This document shows positions 16,781-24,021 of a stretch of DNA of 64,000 nucleotides, one piece after another. Position 1 is the first letter of the stretch; each line of letters begins with the position of its first letter. The notes under the pieces are model-generated. The model did not search any database. It was not told the DNA's origin and saw only the letters and a list, made by a program, of their open reading frames with translations. The position numbers and the translations under genes are program-made. The DNA is from an uncultured Agathobacter sp. (GTDB lineage Bacteria; Bacillota; Clostridia; Lachnospirales; Lachnospiraceae): the NCBI GenBank assembly GCA_910587655.1, contig CAJUND010000003.1:142926-206925 (forward strand), in the 5' to 3' direction.

Positions 16781-17521
16781 TCATTTCTGTACCACAAAAA
16801 CTGCCCGCCTGCTGTATTCATAAACCTCCGCTTTCGTATAATCATCATATACGCCCAGACAGGTAAACCCGGCATCTGCCAGAATTTCCCGAACCTGCTC
16901 TACCGGATAGTTTTTCTGAAAATGCGTCTCAGTATACCTGCTGTAAAGACCATTTCCTTCCGGAATAAAAAGTGTAAGGTCGTATTCATTAATACTGCTC
17001 TGGTCATCATAATAATTTTCCCAGATAAAGCTTCCTTCCTCCCTGCTTTCCGCAAAGGTGCCTTCCCCAAGCATTTTCCGGTATTTATAATCCGTGTTCA
17101 TGTCAAACACAAACAGACCCCCTGCTTCCAGATACTGGTATACCCTTTGAAAAGCGCGGGACAGCTCTTCCTCCTCCAGTATATAGTTCAGACAGTCACA
17201 GGAACTGTATGCAGCGCAGATGCATCCGTCAAGTTCCAGTTCCTGCATCTGCTGCAGCAGATAAAGTATTTCTGAATCTTTTGTTTTTTGAAGTGCCATG
17301 CCAAGCATTTCCGGTGAAGCATCCACACCTGTCATGTCATATCCCTGGGCCGCCATCAGCCTTGTCAGTTCTCCGGTTCCGCATCCAAGATCCAGAACCG
17401 GCCCGTCTGTAATTCCATACTCACGAAATACCTTACAGATGTATGAACACCACTGCTGATAGGGAACATTATCCATAAACAAATCATAAACCCTGGCAAA
17501 ACCTGTATATGCGTCCATCAT
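16781..17521 (-). CDS. Class I SAM-dependent methyltransferase, substrate unknown
   Basis: This 246-aa protein has a Rossmann methyltransferase fold: motif I is VLDLGCGTGELTRLMA, the acidic motif II is MTGVDASPEML, and the motif IV region reads CAAYSSCDCLNYIL. An LFVFDMNTDYKY segment is typical of small-molecule methyltransferases of the YxaB/YitR-like annotation group. The target cannot be inferred. AAAGGAG precedes the double ATG at 17521. It heads the operon with hslO and nadE, driven by the promoter at 17583-17611. Confidence 0.75.
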   Translation of the reverse strand: MMDAYTGFARVYDLFMDNVPYQQWCSYICKVFREYGITDGPVLDLGCGTGELTRLMAAQGYDMTGVDASPEMLGMALQKTKDSEILYLLQQMQELELDGCICAAYSSCDCLNYILEEEELSRAFQRVYQYLEAGGLFVFDMNTDYKYRKMLGEGTFAESREEGSFIWENYYDDQSSINEYDLTLFIPEGNGLYSRYTETHFQKNYPVEQVREILADAGFTCLGVYDDYTKAEVYEYSRRAVFVVQK

Positions 17522-17582
17522 ATTACTCCTTTGTGTAATGCCCTTTTCGGGATATTACAGCAATTTATTTTTTATATCAACT

Positions 17583-17611
17583 ATCATACTATGGAACCGC
17601 TTAAAACTCAA
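17583..17611 (-). promoter_or_regulatory. Promoter of the methyltransferase-hslO-nadE operon
   Basis: TTGAGT (17606-17611) and TATGAT (17583-17588) are 17 bp apart on the minus strand. It is back to back with the plus-strand promoter at 17614-17642. Confidence 0.6.
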
Positions 17612-17613
17612 GG

Positions 17614-17642
17614 TTGATTATTCCAGGCGAAACACTTATCAT
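17614..17642 (+). promoter_or_regulatory. Promoter of the membrane-protein gene at 17698
   Basis: TTGATT (17614-17619) and TATCAT (17637-17642) are 17 bp apart. Its -35 box is two bases from that of the divergent operon, so the two promoters may compete for polymerase. Confidence 0.55.
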
Positions 17643-17697
17643 ATTTATAGCCGGTGTCCGCACCGTGACCGGCAACTAAAAAAAGGAACGAACTCTT

Positions 17698-18747
17698 ATG
17701 CAGAATAACTACGAACATTACATTACAAAAAATATCCAGGCATTCTATAAAAAAAGGCTGCTTTCTCCGGTCACATACCTGCTGCTTCTGGCAGTCCTAT
17801 GGGTTTTGTTTCCGCTTGGCGATATGCTGCACCCGAAGTCCCTGACCGCAGACACCCTGGCAGATTCCTTTCAGGCAAAGGAGCGTTATGTGAATACATC
17901 TTTCCATGACCTGAAATTTACCGGCTATACAAGTACCGGACACGGAAAGACAACCGGATACTATTATTATACCATGTACAAAAACCAGTGCATTATCGTA
18001 CTGCTTTCTCCCCGGACCTGCGAGGAAGGACTGCCTGTCATCAGCTCTCTTTCCGTTACAGGCCGCATTGTGGAAGGAAAAAATAATTACAGAAAACTTC
18101 TGGCATACATTTCCACGGACCTTAACTGGACGGAAAAAGGTATCCTGGACCAGATGTCCCCCTGTTTTTTCAGCGAGCCGGACTACCATCCGGCAGCAAC
18201 CCGTATTTTGTTTGCGATATATTTTTGTACCATGATATATACCCTGTGTTACCTGACCTCATGTATCATTTATATACAGGCCCCGTACCTTTCCCCTCCA
18301 TGCCAGAATCTTGTGGTATTCGGAAAACCGGGAAAACTGCTGGCGCAGGCAGAAGAAGAACTTGCAACCCTGCCGCAGCTTGCCACAGAGGACATGTTCA
18401 TTACCGAACATTTTTTTATCATGACCTCAGCATATGCAAATGCCATCGTTCCTATTGATGAAATTCTGTGGATTTACAAGCATTCCACACTGCATAAATT
18501 CCTGTGGTACCATTTCAGCATCTCCTATACGATGCACATAACAGCAGCCAGGCATCTGCATATCCACTGTCCGAAAAATACCAAATCCGACATTGACGGT
18601 ATCATGGACTATCTTGCGGAGGCAAACCATGATATCCTGGTTGGTTTCAGCGAAGAAAACCGCCTGAAAGTTCAGGCGGTCCAGGGTAAACCATTTCATA
18701 TTGAAAAACTGTATGCACTGATTGGCCGCAGAAGGGTTAATTCGTAA
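17698..18747 (+). CDS. Two-helix membrane protein of unknown function
   Basis: The family is not recognised. A short cytoplasmic start is followed by a helix at residues ~24-41, an outside domain (~45-165), a second helix (~168-190) and a ~155-aa cytoplasmic domain. The last part has the feel of a PH-like or bacterial YcxB-type region (VPIDEILWIYKHST, FSISYTMHITAARHLHIHCP), which is only a suggestion. AAGGAA lies upstream. The gene overlaps the convergent MraY-like gene by 11 bp, and its last codons contain that gene's apparent terminator. Confidence 0.6.
   Translation: MQNNYEHYITKNIQAFYKKRLLSPVTYLLLLAVLWVLFPLGDMLHPKSLTADTLADSFQAKERYVNTSFHDLKFTGYTSTGHGKTTGYYYYTMYKNQCIIVLLSPRTCEEGLPVISSLSVTGRIVEGKNNYRKLLAYISTDLNWTEKGILDQMSPCFFSEPDYHPAATRILFAIYFCTMIYTLCYLTSCIIYIQAPYLSPPCQNLVVFGKPGKLLAQAEEELATLPQLATEDMFITEHFFIMTSAYANAIVPIDEILWIYKHSTLHKFLWYHFSISYTMHITAARHLHIHCPKNTKSDIDGIMDYLAEANHDILVGFSEENRLKVQAVQGKPFHIEKLYALIGRRRVNS
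18653..18679 (-). terminator. Terminator of the MraY-like gene, inside the opposing coding region
   Basis: On the minus strand a perfect 9-bp stem, CCGCCTGAA/TTCAGGCGG (18660-18668 with 18671-18679), is followed by TTTTCTT. It lies 58 bp past the MraY-like stop and wholly within the 3' coding sequence of the plus-strand gene. Confidence 0.7.
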
Positions 18748-19699
18748 CAAGATACACTGCGGCAAAAGAAATAACAATCTGAATAATCGCAAAACGGAAA
18801 ACTACCTGCGCATTTGACCAGCCGCAGCTTTTCCGTACATGGTCATGAATCGGCGTGGTCACATTTTTTAAGATATGAATTTTAAAAAAACGGAGCAGAA
18901 ATACTTTAATAAGCCCAAGACCGCCATCAACAATCAGCATTACGGCTGCCAGCAGGTACATGAACGGGCTGTGCAGTTTTAATACTGCAATCGCAATAAA
19001 GATTCCCATGGCGCGGGAACCTGCATCCCCCATCAGAAGCTTGCTTGGGGTGGCATTATACCACAGATAGCCCAGAAGGCATACTACAAATAATAAAATA
19101 CAGTAATTAAAACTGTCTTCAATTTTTAACATGTTGTCCAGAATAAAAATCGTCATCAGGGATATGATGGAGAGCGTTCCGGATAATCCGTCCACTCCGT
19201 CCGAACAGTTCGTTACATTAATGGACGCCCAGACCAGTATCACTGTCAGTATTCCAAAAACCACCGGCGGAATGGTCACTGTTGTTTTTGCTATGGCAAA
19301 TGTAATCGTACTGCTGTTATAATGAAGATACACCATGGCAGCGACAACTGCCACCGCCAGGTCCAGAAAACCTTTCAGGTATTCTCCCCACGGCTCTTCC
19401 GCTGCATCATCAAAAAAACCTGTTAACATCTCTACCACAACAAGTACCAGGTAAAACACGGTTTCAATATTTAATTTGCCAAACAGGAGCGCCGAAAGCA
19501 CGAACACAAGCACAAAAATAATACCTGCCCCTCTTGGTTTTCCGGCAGAAAGCGTTCCATCATGGGCATACTGGCGTCCCATGTCTTTCGGAAGAAATTT
19601 ATTAAATTTTGCAATTGCGATACAGGTAAATGCAAAAGCCGCCAGTATGCCTGCAAAGGCAATTCTGGAATATTCAAATGTTCCAATTAAATCTATCAT
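18737..19699 (-). CDS. MraY-like prenyl-phosphate sugar-1-P transferase (paralogue)
   Basis: This is a polytopic membrane enzyme of the MraY/WecA superfamily, which moves a phosphosugar from a UDP-sugar to undecaprenyl phosphate. Family motifs present are GKPRGAG, GFFDDAAE, NCSDGVDGLSG, LMGDAGSRAMG and TPIHDHVRKSCGW. The last corresponds to the HHH motif of MraY with the middle His replaced by Asp. Sequence and 320-aa length are closest to MraY, but it is not next to mur genes, so it is more likely a second copy with a changed substrate. AAGGAG lies upstream. Confidence 0.8.
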   Translation of the reverse strand: MIDLIGTFEYSRIAFAGILAAFAFTCIAIAKFNKFLPKDMGRQYAHDGTLSAGKPRGAGIIFVLVFVLSALLFGKLNIETVFYLVLVVVEMLTGFFDDAAEEPWGEYLKGFLDLAVAVVAAMVYLHYNSSTITFAIAKTTVTIPPVVFGILTVILVWASINVTNCSDGVDGLSGTLSIISLMTIFILDNMLKIEDSFNYCILLFVVCLLGYLWYNATPSKLLMGDAGSRAMGIFIAIAVLKLHSPFMYLLAAVMLIVDGGLGLIKVFLLRFFKIHILKNVTTPIHDHVRKSCGWSNAQVVFRFAIIQIVISFAAVYLVTN

Positions 19700-19765
19700 C
19701 CGATTCTGTTACTCCTTGATTTTGTACAGTTCTGTTAAATTGATATTTATACTGCTTGTTTATCA

Positions 19766-19794
19766 ATTATAGCAAACCTGATTTCCAGTGTAAA
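19766..19794 (-). promoter_or_regulatory. Promoter of the MraY-like gene
   Basis: TTTACA (19789-19794) and TATAAT (19766-19771) are 17 bp apart on the minus strand, a near-consensus promoter. Confidence 0.7.
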
Positions 19795-19801
19795 GTTTTA
19801 C

Positions 19802-19829
19802 TTGCATTTTTCCCGGAATGTGTTATCAT
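19802..19829 (+). promoter_or_regulatory. Promoter of the aldolase gene
   Basis: TTGCAT (19802-19807) and TATCAT (19824-19829) are separated by 16 bp, divergent from the MraY-like promoter. Confidence 0.5.
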
Positions 19830-19845
19830 ATATTTATTCTTTCAC

Positions 19846-19877
19846 TAACGCGCGTTAAGGCGTTAAAGTGTTAAAAC
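19846..19877. repeat. Palindrome plus 8-bp tandem in the aldolase leader
   Basis: The 12-bp palindrome TAACGCGCGTTA (19846-19857) runs into three 8-bp units beginning GTTAA (19854-19861, 19862-19869, 19870-19877). They lie just downstream of the -10 box and before the ribosome site, a position suited to a repressor. Confidence 0.45.
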
Positions 19878-19894
19878 CAAGGAGGATACGAAAA

Positions 19895-20866
19895 ATGGCC
19901 CAAAAGGGAGATTTAATGACAACACGTTCTGATATCCGTGTTCTGGACGCAACAATCCGCGACGGAGGACTGGTAAACAATTTCATGTTTTCCGATGAAT
20001 TTATAAGCGCACTTTACCGTGCCAACGTAAAGGCAGGTATTGACTATATGGAGTTCGGCTACAAAGCTTCCAAAGAACTTTTTGATGTAAACAAGTTCGG
20101 AAAATGGAAATTCTGCAATGAAGAAGATATCCGCGCCGTTGTCGGGGATAATAATTCTGATTTAAAAATTTCCATCATGGCAGACGTCGGACGCTGCGAT
20201 TACAGACACGATATTACAGACAGAAGCGAAAGTGTCATAGACATGGTCCGTGTGGCAACCTATGTACACCAGATGCCGACCGCCATTGAAATGATTGAGG
20301 ATGCAAAAAGCAAAGGGTACGAGGTTACCTGCAATATTATGGCAATCTCCAATGCTCAGGAAGGCGATGTGAAACAGGCACTTAAAATGGTCGGGGAAAG
20401 CAGTGCAGACGGCATCTATATTGTGGACAGCTACGGCGCACTCTATCCGGAACAGATTCGGCGAATCACAGAATTATACATGGAATACGCTGACGAATAC
20501 GGCAAATATATCGGAATCCACGCACATAACAACCAGCAGCTTGCATTTGCAAATACAATCGAGGCTGCCACAAACGGCGCAAGTTTTCTTGACGCCACAA
20601 TGATGTCCATGGGGCGCGGTGCCGGAAACTGTGCAACTGAGCTGCTTTTAGGATTTCTGAAAAACCCGAAATTTAATATTTTCCCGGTTCTTAAATTTAT
20701 TCAGGATTACATGCTGCCGCTGAAGGAAAGCGGAGCCCTCTGGGGATATGATATTCCGTATCTCCTGACCGGACAGCTGAACCAGCATCCTTCGGCTGCA
20801 ATTGACTATACCAATGAGAAAAAAACGGATTATGCTGAGTTCTATACGGATCTGCTGGATAAATAA
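19895..20866 (+). CDS. DRE-TIM (HMGL-like) aldolase-family protein
   Basis: This is a TIM-barrel metalloenzyme related to 4-hydroxy-2-oxovalerate aldolase and isopropylmalate or homocitrate synthases. The start at MAQKGDLM (19895) is set by AAGGAGGATACG. The DRE-type metal site is DATIRDGGLVNN (residues ~19-30); the second metal motif is IGIHAHNNQQLAF. A barrel-end stretch SMGRGAGNCATELLL contains the family's GxGxGAGN-like motif. The 323-aa protein is single-domain and lacks the C-terminal dehydrogenase partner or regulatory domain. Such stand-alone members are often annotated as nucleoid-region or aldolase catalytic domain proteins; the substrate is unknown. Confidence 0.78.
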   Translation: MAQKGDLMTTRSDIRVLDATIRDGGLVNNFMFSDEFISALYRANVKAGIDYMEFGYKASKELFDVNKFGKWKFCNEEDIRAVVGDNNSDLKISIMADVGRCDYRHDITDRSESVIDMVRVATYVHQMPTAIEMIEDAKSKGYEVTCNIMAISNAQEGDVKQALKMVGESSADGIYIVDSYGALYPEQIRRITELYMEYADEYGKYIGIHAHNNQQLAFANTIEAATNGASFLDATMMSMGRGAGNCATELLLGFLKNPKFNIFPVLKFIQDYMLPLKESGALWGYDIPYLLTGQLNQHPSAAIDYTNEKKTDYAEFYTDLLDK

Positions 20867-20873
20867 ATGATAT

Positions 20874-20918
20874 CACTTACTGGCATTGCTTACATTTGTT
20901 TTTACGTTTTGTAAGTAG
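20874..20918 (+). pseudogene. Possible remnant of a holin-like type I toxin
   Basis: The frame CAC...TAG encodes HLLALLTFVFTFCK, resembling the hydrophobic second half of the 33-aa toxin at 13786-13887 (FLIALLAY...). A TGA lies two codons upstream and no start remains. It faces the antitoxin-like RNA at 20933-21025 with correct polarity. The similarity is short, so this is tentative. Confidence 0.3.
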
Positions 20919-20932
20919 GGCTACATAGACAT

Positions 20933-21025
20933 TAGAAAACCACCCCAATACTTTGACAGGCAAAGGGGTGGATTTTCTATCTTTTTCAACCTGGTCAACC
21001 CATCTTGTGGGCGATTGCTTCCTCT
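20933..21025 (-). ncRNA. Second antitoxin-like RNA
   Basis: A ~93-nt transcript is predicted on the minus strand. Its 5' part reads GAGGAAGCAATCGCCCACAA and folds into a hairpin; it shares with the RNA at 13697-13795 the order GGA-GCAAYCGCCCA, then G/T-rich return strand, a GAAAA spacer and a terminal hairpin. The terminator stem is CCACCCC/GGGGTGG (20940-20946 with 20965-20971) with a T run on both sides. It may also end the aldolase transcript from the other direction. Confidence 0.55.
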
Positions 21026-21031
21026 TTATTT

Positions 21032-21060
21032 ATTGTATCATGTTACAAATCCCTTGTAAA
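21032..21060 (-). promoter_or_regulatory. Promoter of the second antitoxin-like RNA
   Basis: TTTACA (21055-21060) and TACAAT (21032-21037) are 17 bp apart on the minus strand. It sits 17 bp past the stop of the FliB-like gene. Confidence 0.6.
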
Positions 21061-21076
21061 GAACCAAATTCTTCAC

Positions 21077-22243
21077 TTAAATCTGCCGGTACAGATTTCC
21101 AACCGAGGTAATCTCCTCCATCATACACATCTCTTTAAATTCATCAGCATTTTCTTCCGAATGCTCGACTTCCTTTGAAAAAATCCGTGCAATATCAATA
21201 CGGTCTGCAATGGTAAACTGCTTTTTCTCATACCACCGCACCACATCCATGTCACGAATCACAAGCGTTGCCGTGACCGCCAGCTTTGCATATGACAATA
21301 TATCAAAATCATAGACTGCATTCATCAGATAGCGGAATACAAAATATACCAGCAGATGTTCATAACCGTCCGGCTGGCAGTCCGGTGAATTTACATACGC
21401 CCTTACCATTCCTGCATAAGTATCCTCTGTAAACAGCTCTTCAAACTGCTTTTTGATATGAACCCACTCCTCATCCAGTACTTCCATATCCCGAAAAACT
21501 GCAAATCGCTCCCTGAAATCCTCATACCGAAACTCTTCTGCCGGAAGATTTCCGGTATCCGGTTCCCATGCCTGCCCGCATTCTTCTAAAATCCTGCTGT
21601 CTCCATGTGCCTGGTACTGGTTTGTAATATTCTGTGCATATTCTGCCCACAAAAGGAAACGGCACATCCGTTCCCGGACAGGATGCTGTCTCTCCTGCAG
21701 GATTTCAAAGGCTTTTTTCTGCACCTTCTCCATAAAGGCAATATAACTGCCATCCTCTCCGTCATCCGGTTCTTCTATGGTTTCTTCCCCGCAGTCCGGT
21801 GTATCATGCATTTCAAGCTCCGTAAACCGCACCGGTGACTCCTGCTGAAATACCATCCGTCCTGCCTCTTCGCAGGAAAGGCTGAGTCCTTTCTGCATCA
21901 CGTTGCCATATAACAGCAAAAAGCGCGGATACTCCGTGCATACTTCACACAGTGCCTCCTCGCCCAATGCTGTATAGAGATCACATAAATTTTCATCGTT
22001 TAACATGGCACAGCGTTTACCAGGAGATTTGCCCGTGCCTGTAGTCTGCAGACAGAAACGGTATCCCCCGTCCGCTTCATACATATTTGCCTTAAGAAAC
22101 TCTCCAAATTCCCCTTCACAGCTCTGATAATAGTCATATGACCCTTCATCAATATCAATCTCCCATCCCGCACAACAGCTGTCATTACAGCGGTCTGCGA
22201 TGCAGGAAAAATCTGTATAATACTCCGGTACACGTAAAATCAC
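21077..22243 (-). CDS. FliB-type flagellin lysine-N-methylase family protein
   Basis: The 388-aa protein carries the cysteine-rich N-terminus of the FliB family: RCNDSCCAGWEIDID, GKRCAMLNDENLCDLY and LCEVCTEYPRFL within the first 115 residues. The rest is helical with no known motif. FliB methylates lysines of flagellin in Salmonella, but the window has no flagellar gene, and many non-motile Clostridia carry FliB-like genes, so the target here may be another exported protein. It overlaps the preceding gene by 4 bp (ATGA) and ends the cohesin-dockerin operon. Confidence 0.75.
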   Translation of the reverse strand: MILRVPEYYTDFSCIADRCNDSCCAGWEIDIDEGSYDYYQSCEGEFGEFLKANMYEADGGYRFCLQTTGTGKSPGKRCAMLNDENLCDLYTALGEEALCEVCTEYPRFLLLYGNVMQKGLSLSCEEAGRMVFQQESPVRFTELEMHDTPDCGEETIEEPDDGEDGSYIAFMEKVQKKAFEILQERQHPVRERMCRFLLWAEYAQNITNQYQAHGDSRILEECGQAWEPDTGNLPAEEFRYEDFRERFAVFRDMEVLDEEWVHIKKQFEELFTEDTYAGMVRAYVNSPDCQPDGYEHLLVYFVFRYLMNAVYDFDILSYAKLAVTATLVIRDMDVVRWYEKKQFTIADRIDIARIFSKEVEHSEENADEFKEMCMMEEITSVGNLYRQI

Positions 22244-22557
22244 GACGTCTGCCCCTTTTCCTTATGTTTCTTCATCCGTTCTGACATAATGGATTCCCAG
22301 TCCGGATCCTCATCTCCCTTAAAATAATTATATCCTATATACCCAAGACACCAGATAAATCCCGTAAGCGTTGTGGAAAACAATATTTTTATCCCGCATG
22401 CGAGTACAAGTGTCACCGAAAGTTCCCCGGCAATACACGCCGCAAACAACTGATGCAGCGGAATACACAGCATTTTCCAAAGTCCGTAATAAGCAGCACA
22501 AATAACACCGGTCATATAACAGCTAAACCCGATAACCATGCATATACGTCTTTTCAT
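22240..22557 (-). CDS. Small membrane protein, unknown
   Basis: The 105-aa protein has two or three hydrophobic helices (residues ~4-26, ~32-55 and ~60-78) and a charged tail ending in ERMKKHKEKGQTS. I do not recognise the family. It overlaps nrdG upstream and the FliB-like gene downstream by 4 bp each, so it is firmly part of the operon. Confidence 0.6.
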   Translation of the reverse strand: MKRRICMVIGFSCYMTGVICAAYYGLWKMLCIPLHQLFAACIAGELSVTLVLACGIKILFSTTLTGFIWCLGYIGYNYFKGDEDPDWESIMSERMKKHKEKGQTS

Positions 22558-23078
22558 ACGTCACACTCCTTAATCACCTTATTGTTTTTTATTGTTTCTT
22601 TCAGGTTTATCATCCGCTGGTTGCATGAACCGCGGAATTTCAATGAGATATCATACAGCTCCTGCCGGAACGGTCCGTCCACAAGCACATCTATCATGGA
22701 AAGCAGCTCATCGGTATCCTCCGTGTGTTTCCTTCCCCCGGCAACCAGGTCCTTATCATAAATATACCCGGTAAATGCCCAGACATTCTTATCTGGATAT
22801 GCCTTTTTTAACTTTCTCATAAATGCAAGAAGAGCCTTCTGATTTTCTTCTTCAAACGGCTCTCCACCCAGCAGGGTAATTCCTTCTATATATTCCGGTT
22901 CCAGGGAATCAATGACTTCCTGCTGCATTCGCTCATCAAACAATTCCCCGTATCCAAAATCCCATGTCTGCGGCTGAAAACAACCGTCGCAGGCATTCCT
23001 GCAGCCGGAAACGAACAGGACTGTACGGCAGCCCGGTCCGTTTGCCACGTCACAGTATTTTATTCCTGCGTAATTCAT
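22554..23078 (-). CDS. nrdG: Anaerobic ribonucleotide reductase activating protein
   Basis: This radical-SAM enzyme makes the glycyl radical on the anaerobic reductase NrdD. The cluster motif CRNACDGC (Cys26, 30, 33) lies in VSGCRNACDGCFQPQTW, followed by GITLLGGEPF, the NrdG-type glycine motif. The 174-aa length is normal. NrdD itself is not in the window. The start overlaps the stop of the cohesin-protein gene by 4 bp and the stop overlaps the next start by 4 bp, an unexpected coupling of a housekeeping activase to surface-protein genes. Confidence 0.88.
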   Translation of the reverse strand: MNYAGIKYCDVANGPGCRTVLFVSGCRNACDGCFQPQTWDFGYGELFDERMQQEVIDSLEPEYIEGITLLGGEPFEEENQKALLAFMRKLKKAYPDKNVWAFTGYIYDKDLVAGGRKHTEDTDELLSMIDVLVDGPFRQELYDISLKFRGSCNQRMINLKETIKNNKVIKECDV

Positions 23079-24013
23079 ACACGTTTCTTCTTTCCTAATA
23101 CTTTCATGCAGACTGTAGATACTGCAAGAAACAGAACGATTGCCCCGCCAAAAGCAAACCGTAAACTGAATGCCCCTGTCTTCGGAGTAGAATCCACCGG
23201 CTTTTTTCCACTGGTGGAAGAACCGCCGCTACTTCCACCCGATGCACCAGGCTTCTGTGTTGGATTCTGCGTTGGGTTCTGAGTCGGGTTTTGTGTTGGA
23301 TTCTGCGTTGGGTTCTGAGTCGGGTTTTGTGTTGGATTCTGTGTATTCTGACTCGGATTCTGTGTCTGACTCGTCTGCGAATTCTGGCTGTTGTTCTGTG
23401 TCGGTGATGTCTGACTGCCTCCCGTCGGATTCTGCGTTGGGTTCTGAGTCGGGTTCTGTGTTGGATTCTGAGTCGGGTTTTGTGTTGGATTCTGGGTCGG
23501 GTTCTGTGTAGTCTGCCCTGCCCCGGCCTCAATACGGGTTGCCACATTAACCGCCTGGTAATTGGCATCTGTAACCTCGCGTACCGTAGGAGTTACCGGC
23601 ATCGTCGTATACGCCTGCCGTACTGTAAAATTAACCGTGGCAATCACCTCATTACCGCTGTAACTCTGTCCCATAATGCAGGAAACATTAACAGACTTTT
23701 TTCCATTCCCGTCATCTATATCATTTGCCATCGTCATGTTATTGTTTGAATTAGACGTAATCGAATTTGCAAAAGTGGTTCCCGTATAAGACAGATAATT
23801 CGGATCATACCCTACTCTTGCTGCAAACGTAGAAATTGTCGGGTTATTTGACACAACCAGCCGCACTGATACCGTATCGCCTGCCTTGGCATTATCTGTC
23901 GTTCCAAATGTAAGATTCATTGTGCTCCCGGCATGTGCCGTCTCAGGTACTGCACACAAAAGCAGTGCCACCAGCATACAGATTCCTATGATTTGTTTTT
24001 TTAAATTCTTCAT
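23075..24013 (-). CDS. Wall-anchored cohesin-domain protein with QNPT repeats
   Basis: This exported protein has four parts. A signal peptide spans residues 1-28 (ending PETAHA). A cohesin-like beta-sandwich covers ~31-160 (AGDTVSVRLVVSN, FAARVGYDPNYLSYTG, NEVIATVNFTV). A long stalk has two blocks of the tetrapeptide QNPT (~170-197 and ~225-253). The sorting signal STPKTG (275-280) is followed by a hydrophobic helix and GKKKRV. The gene just upstream is a class B sortase, its likely anchoring enzyme, and the gene before that encodes a dockerin protein, its likely partner. Cohesin assignment rests on pattern, not on a profile search. Confidence 0.78.
   Translation of the reverse strand: MKNLKKQIIGICMLVALLLCAVPETAHAGSTMNLTFGTTDNAKAGDTVSVRLVVSNNPTISTFAARVGYDPNYLSYTGTTFANSITSNSNNNMTMANDIDDGNGKKSVNVSCIMGQSYSGNEVIATVNFTVRQAYTTMPVTPTVREVTDANYQAVNVATRIEAGAGQTTQNPTQNPTQNPTQNPTQNPTQNPTQNPTGGSQTSPTQNNSQNSQTSQTQNPSQNTQNPTQNPTQNPTQNPTQNPTQNPTQNPTQKPGASGGSSGGSSTSGKKPVDSTPKTGAFSLRFAFGGAIVLFLAVSTVCMKVLGKKKRV
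23255..23506 (-). repeat. 12-bp coding tandem repeats (QNPT stalk)
   Basis: Two blocks of a 12-bp unit (23255-23341 and 23423-23506) encode QNPT repeats in the stalk of the cohesin protein. The units are nearly identical in DNA, so copy number could change by slippage without breaking the frame. Confidence 0.85.
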
Positions 24014-24021
24014 CCTTCGAC

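Noticed and set aside
17535..17562. Hairpin GTAATGCCC/GGGATATTAC as a terminator
   Set aside because: It lies in the 5' leader between two divergent promoters and genes and has no T run, so it terminates neither gene; a leader role is possible but unsupported.
23104..23568. Arg-rich open frame and CRISPR-like short repeats
   Set aside because: The repeats are 12 bp, in frame and encode the QNPT stalk of the cohesin protein; there are no unique spacers and no cas genes. The Arg-rich frame is the same DNA read out of frame.
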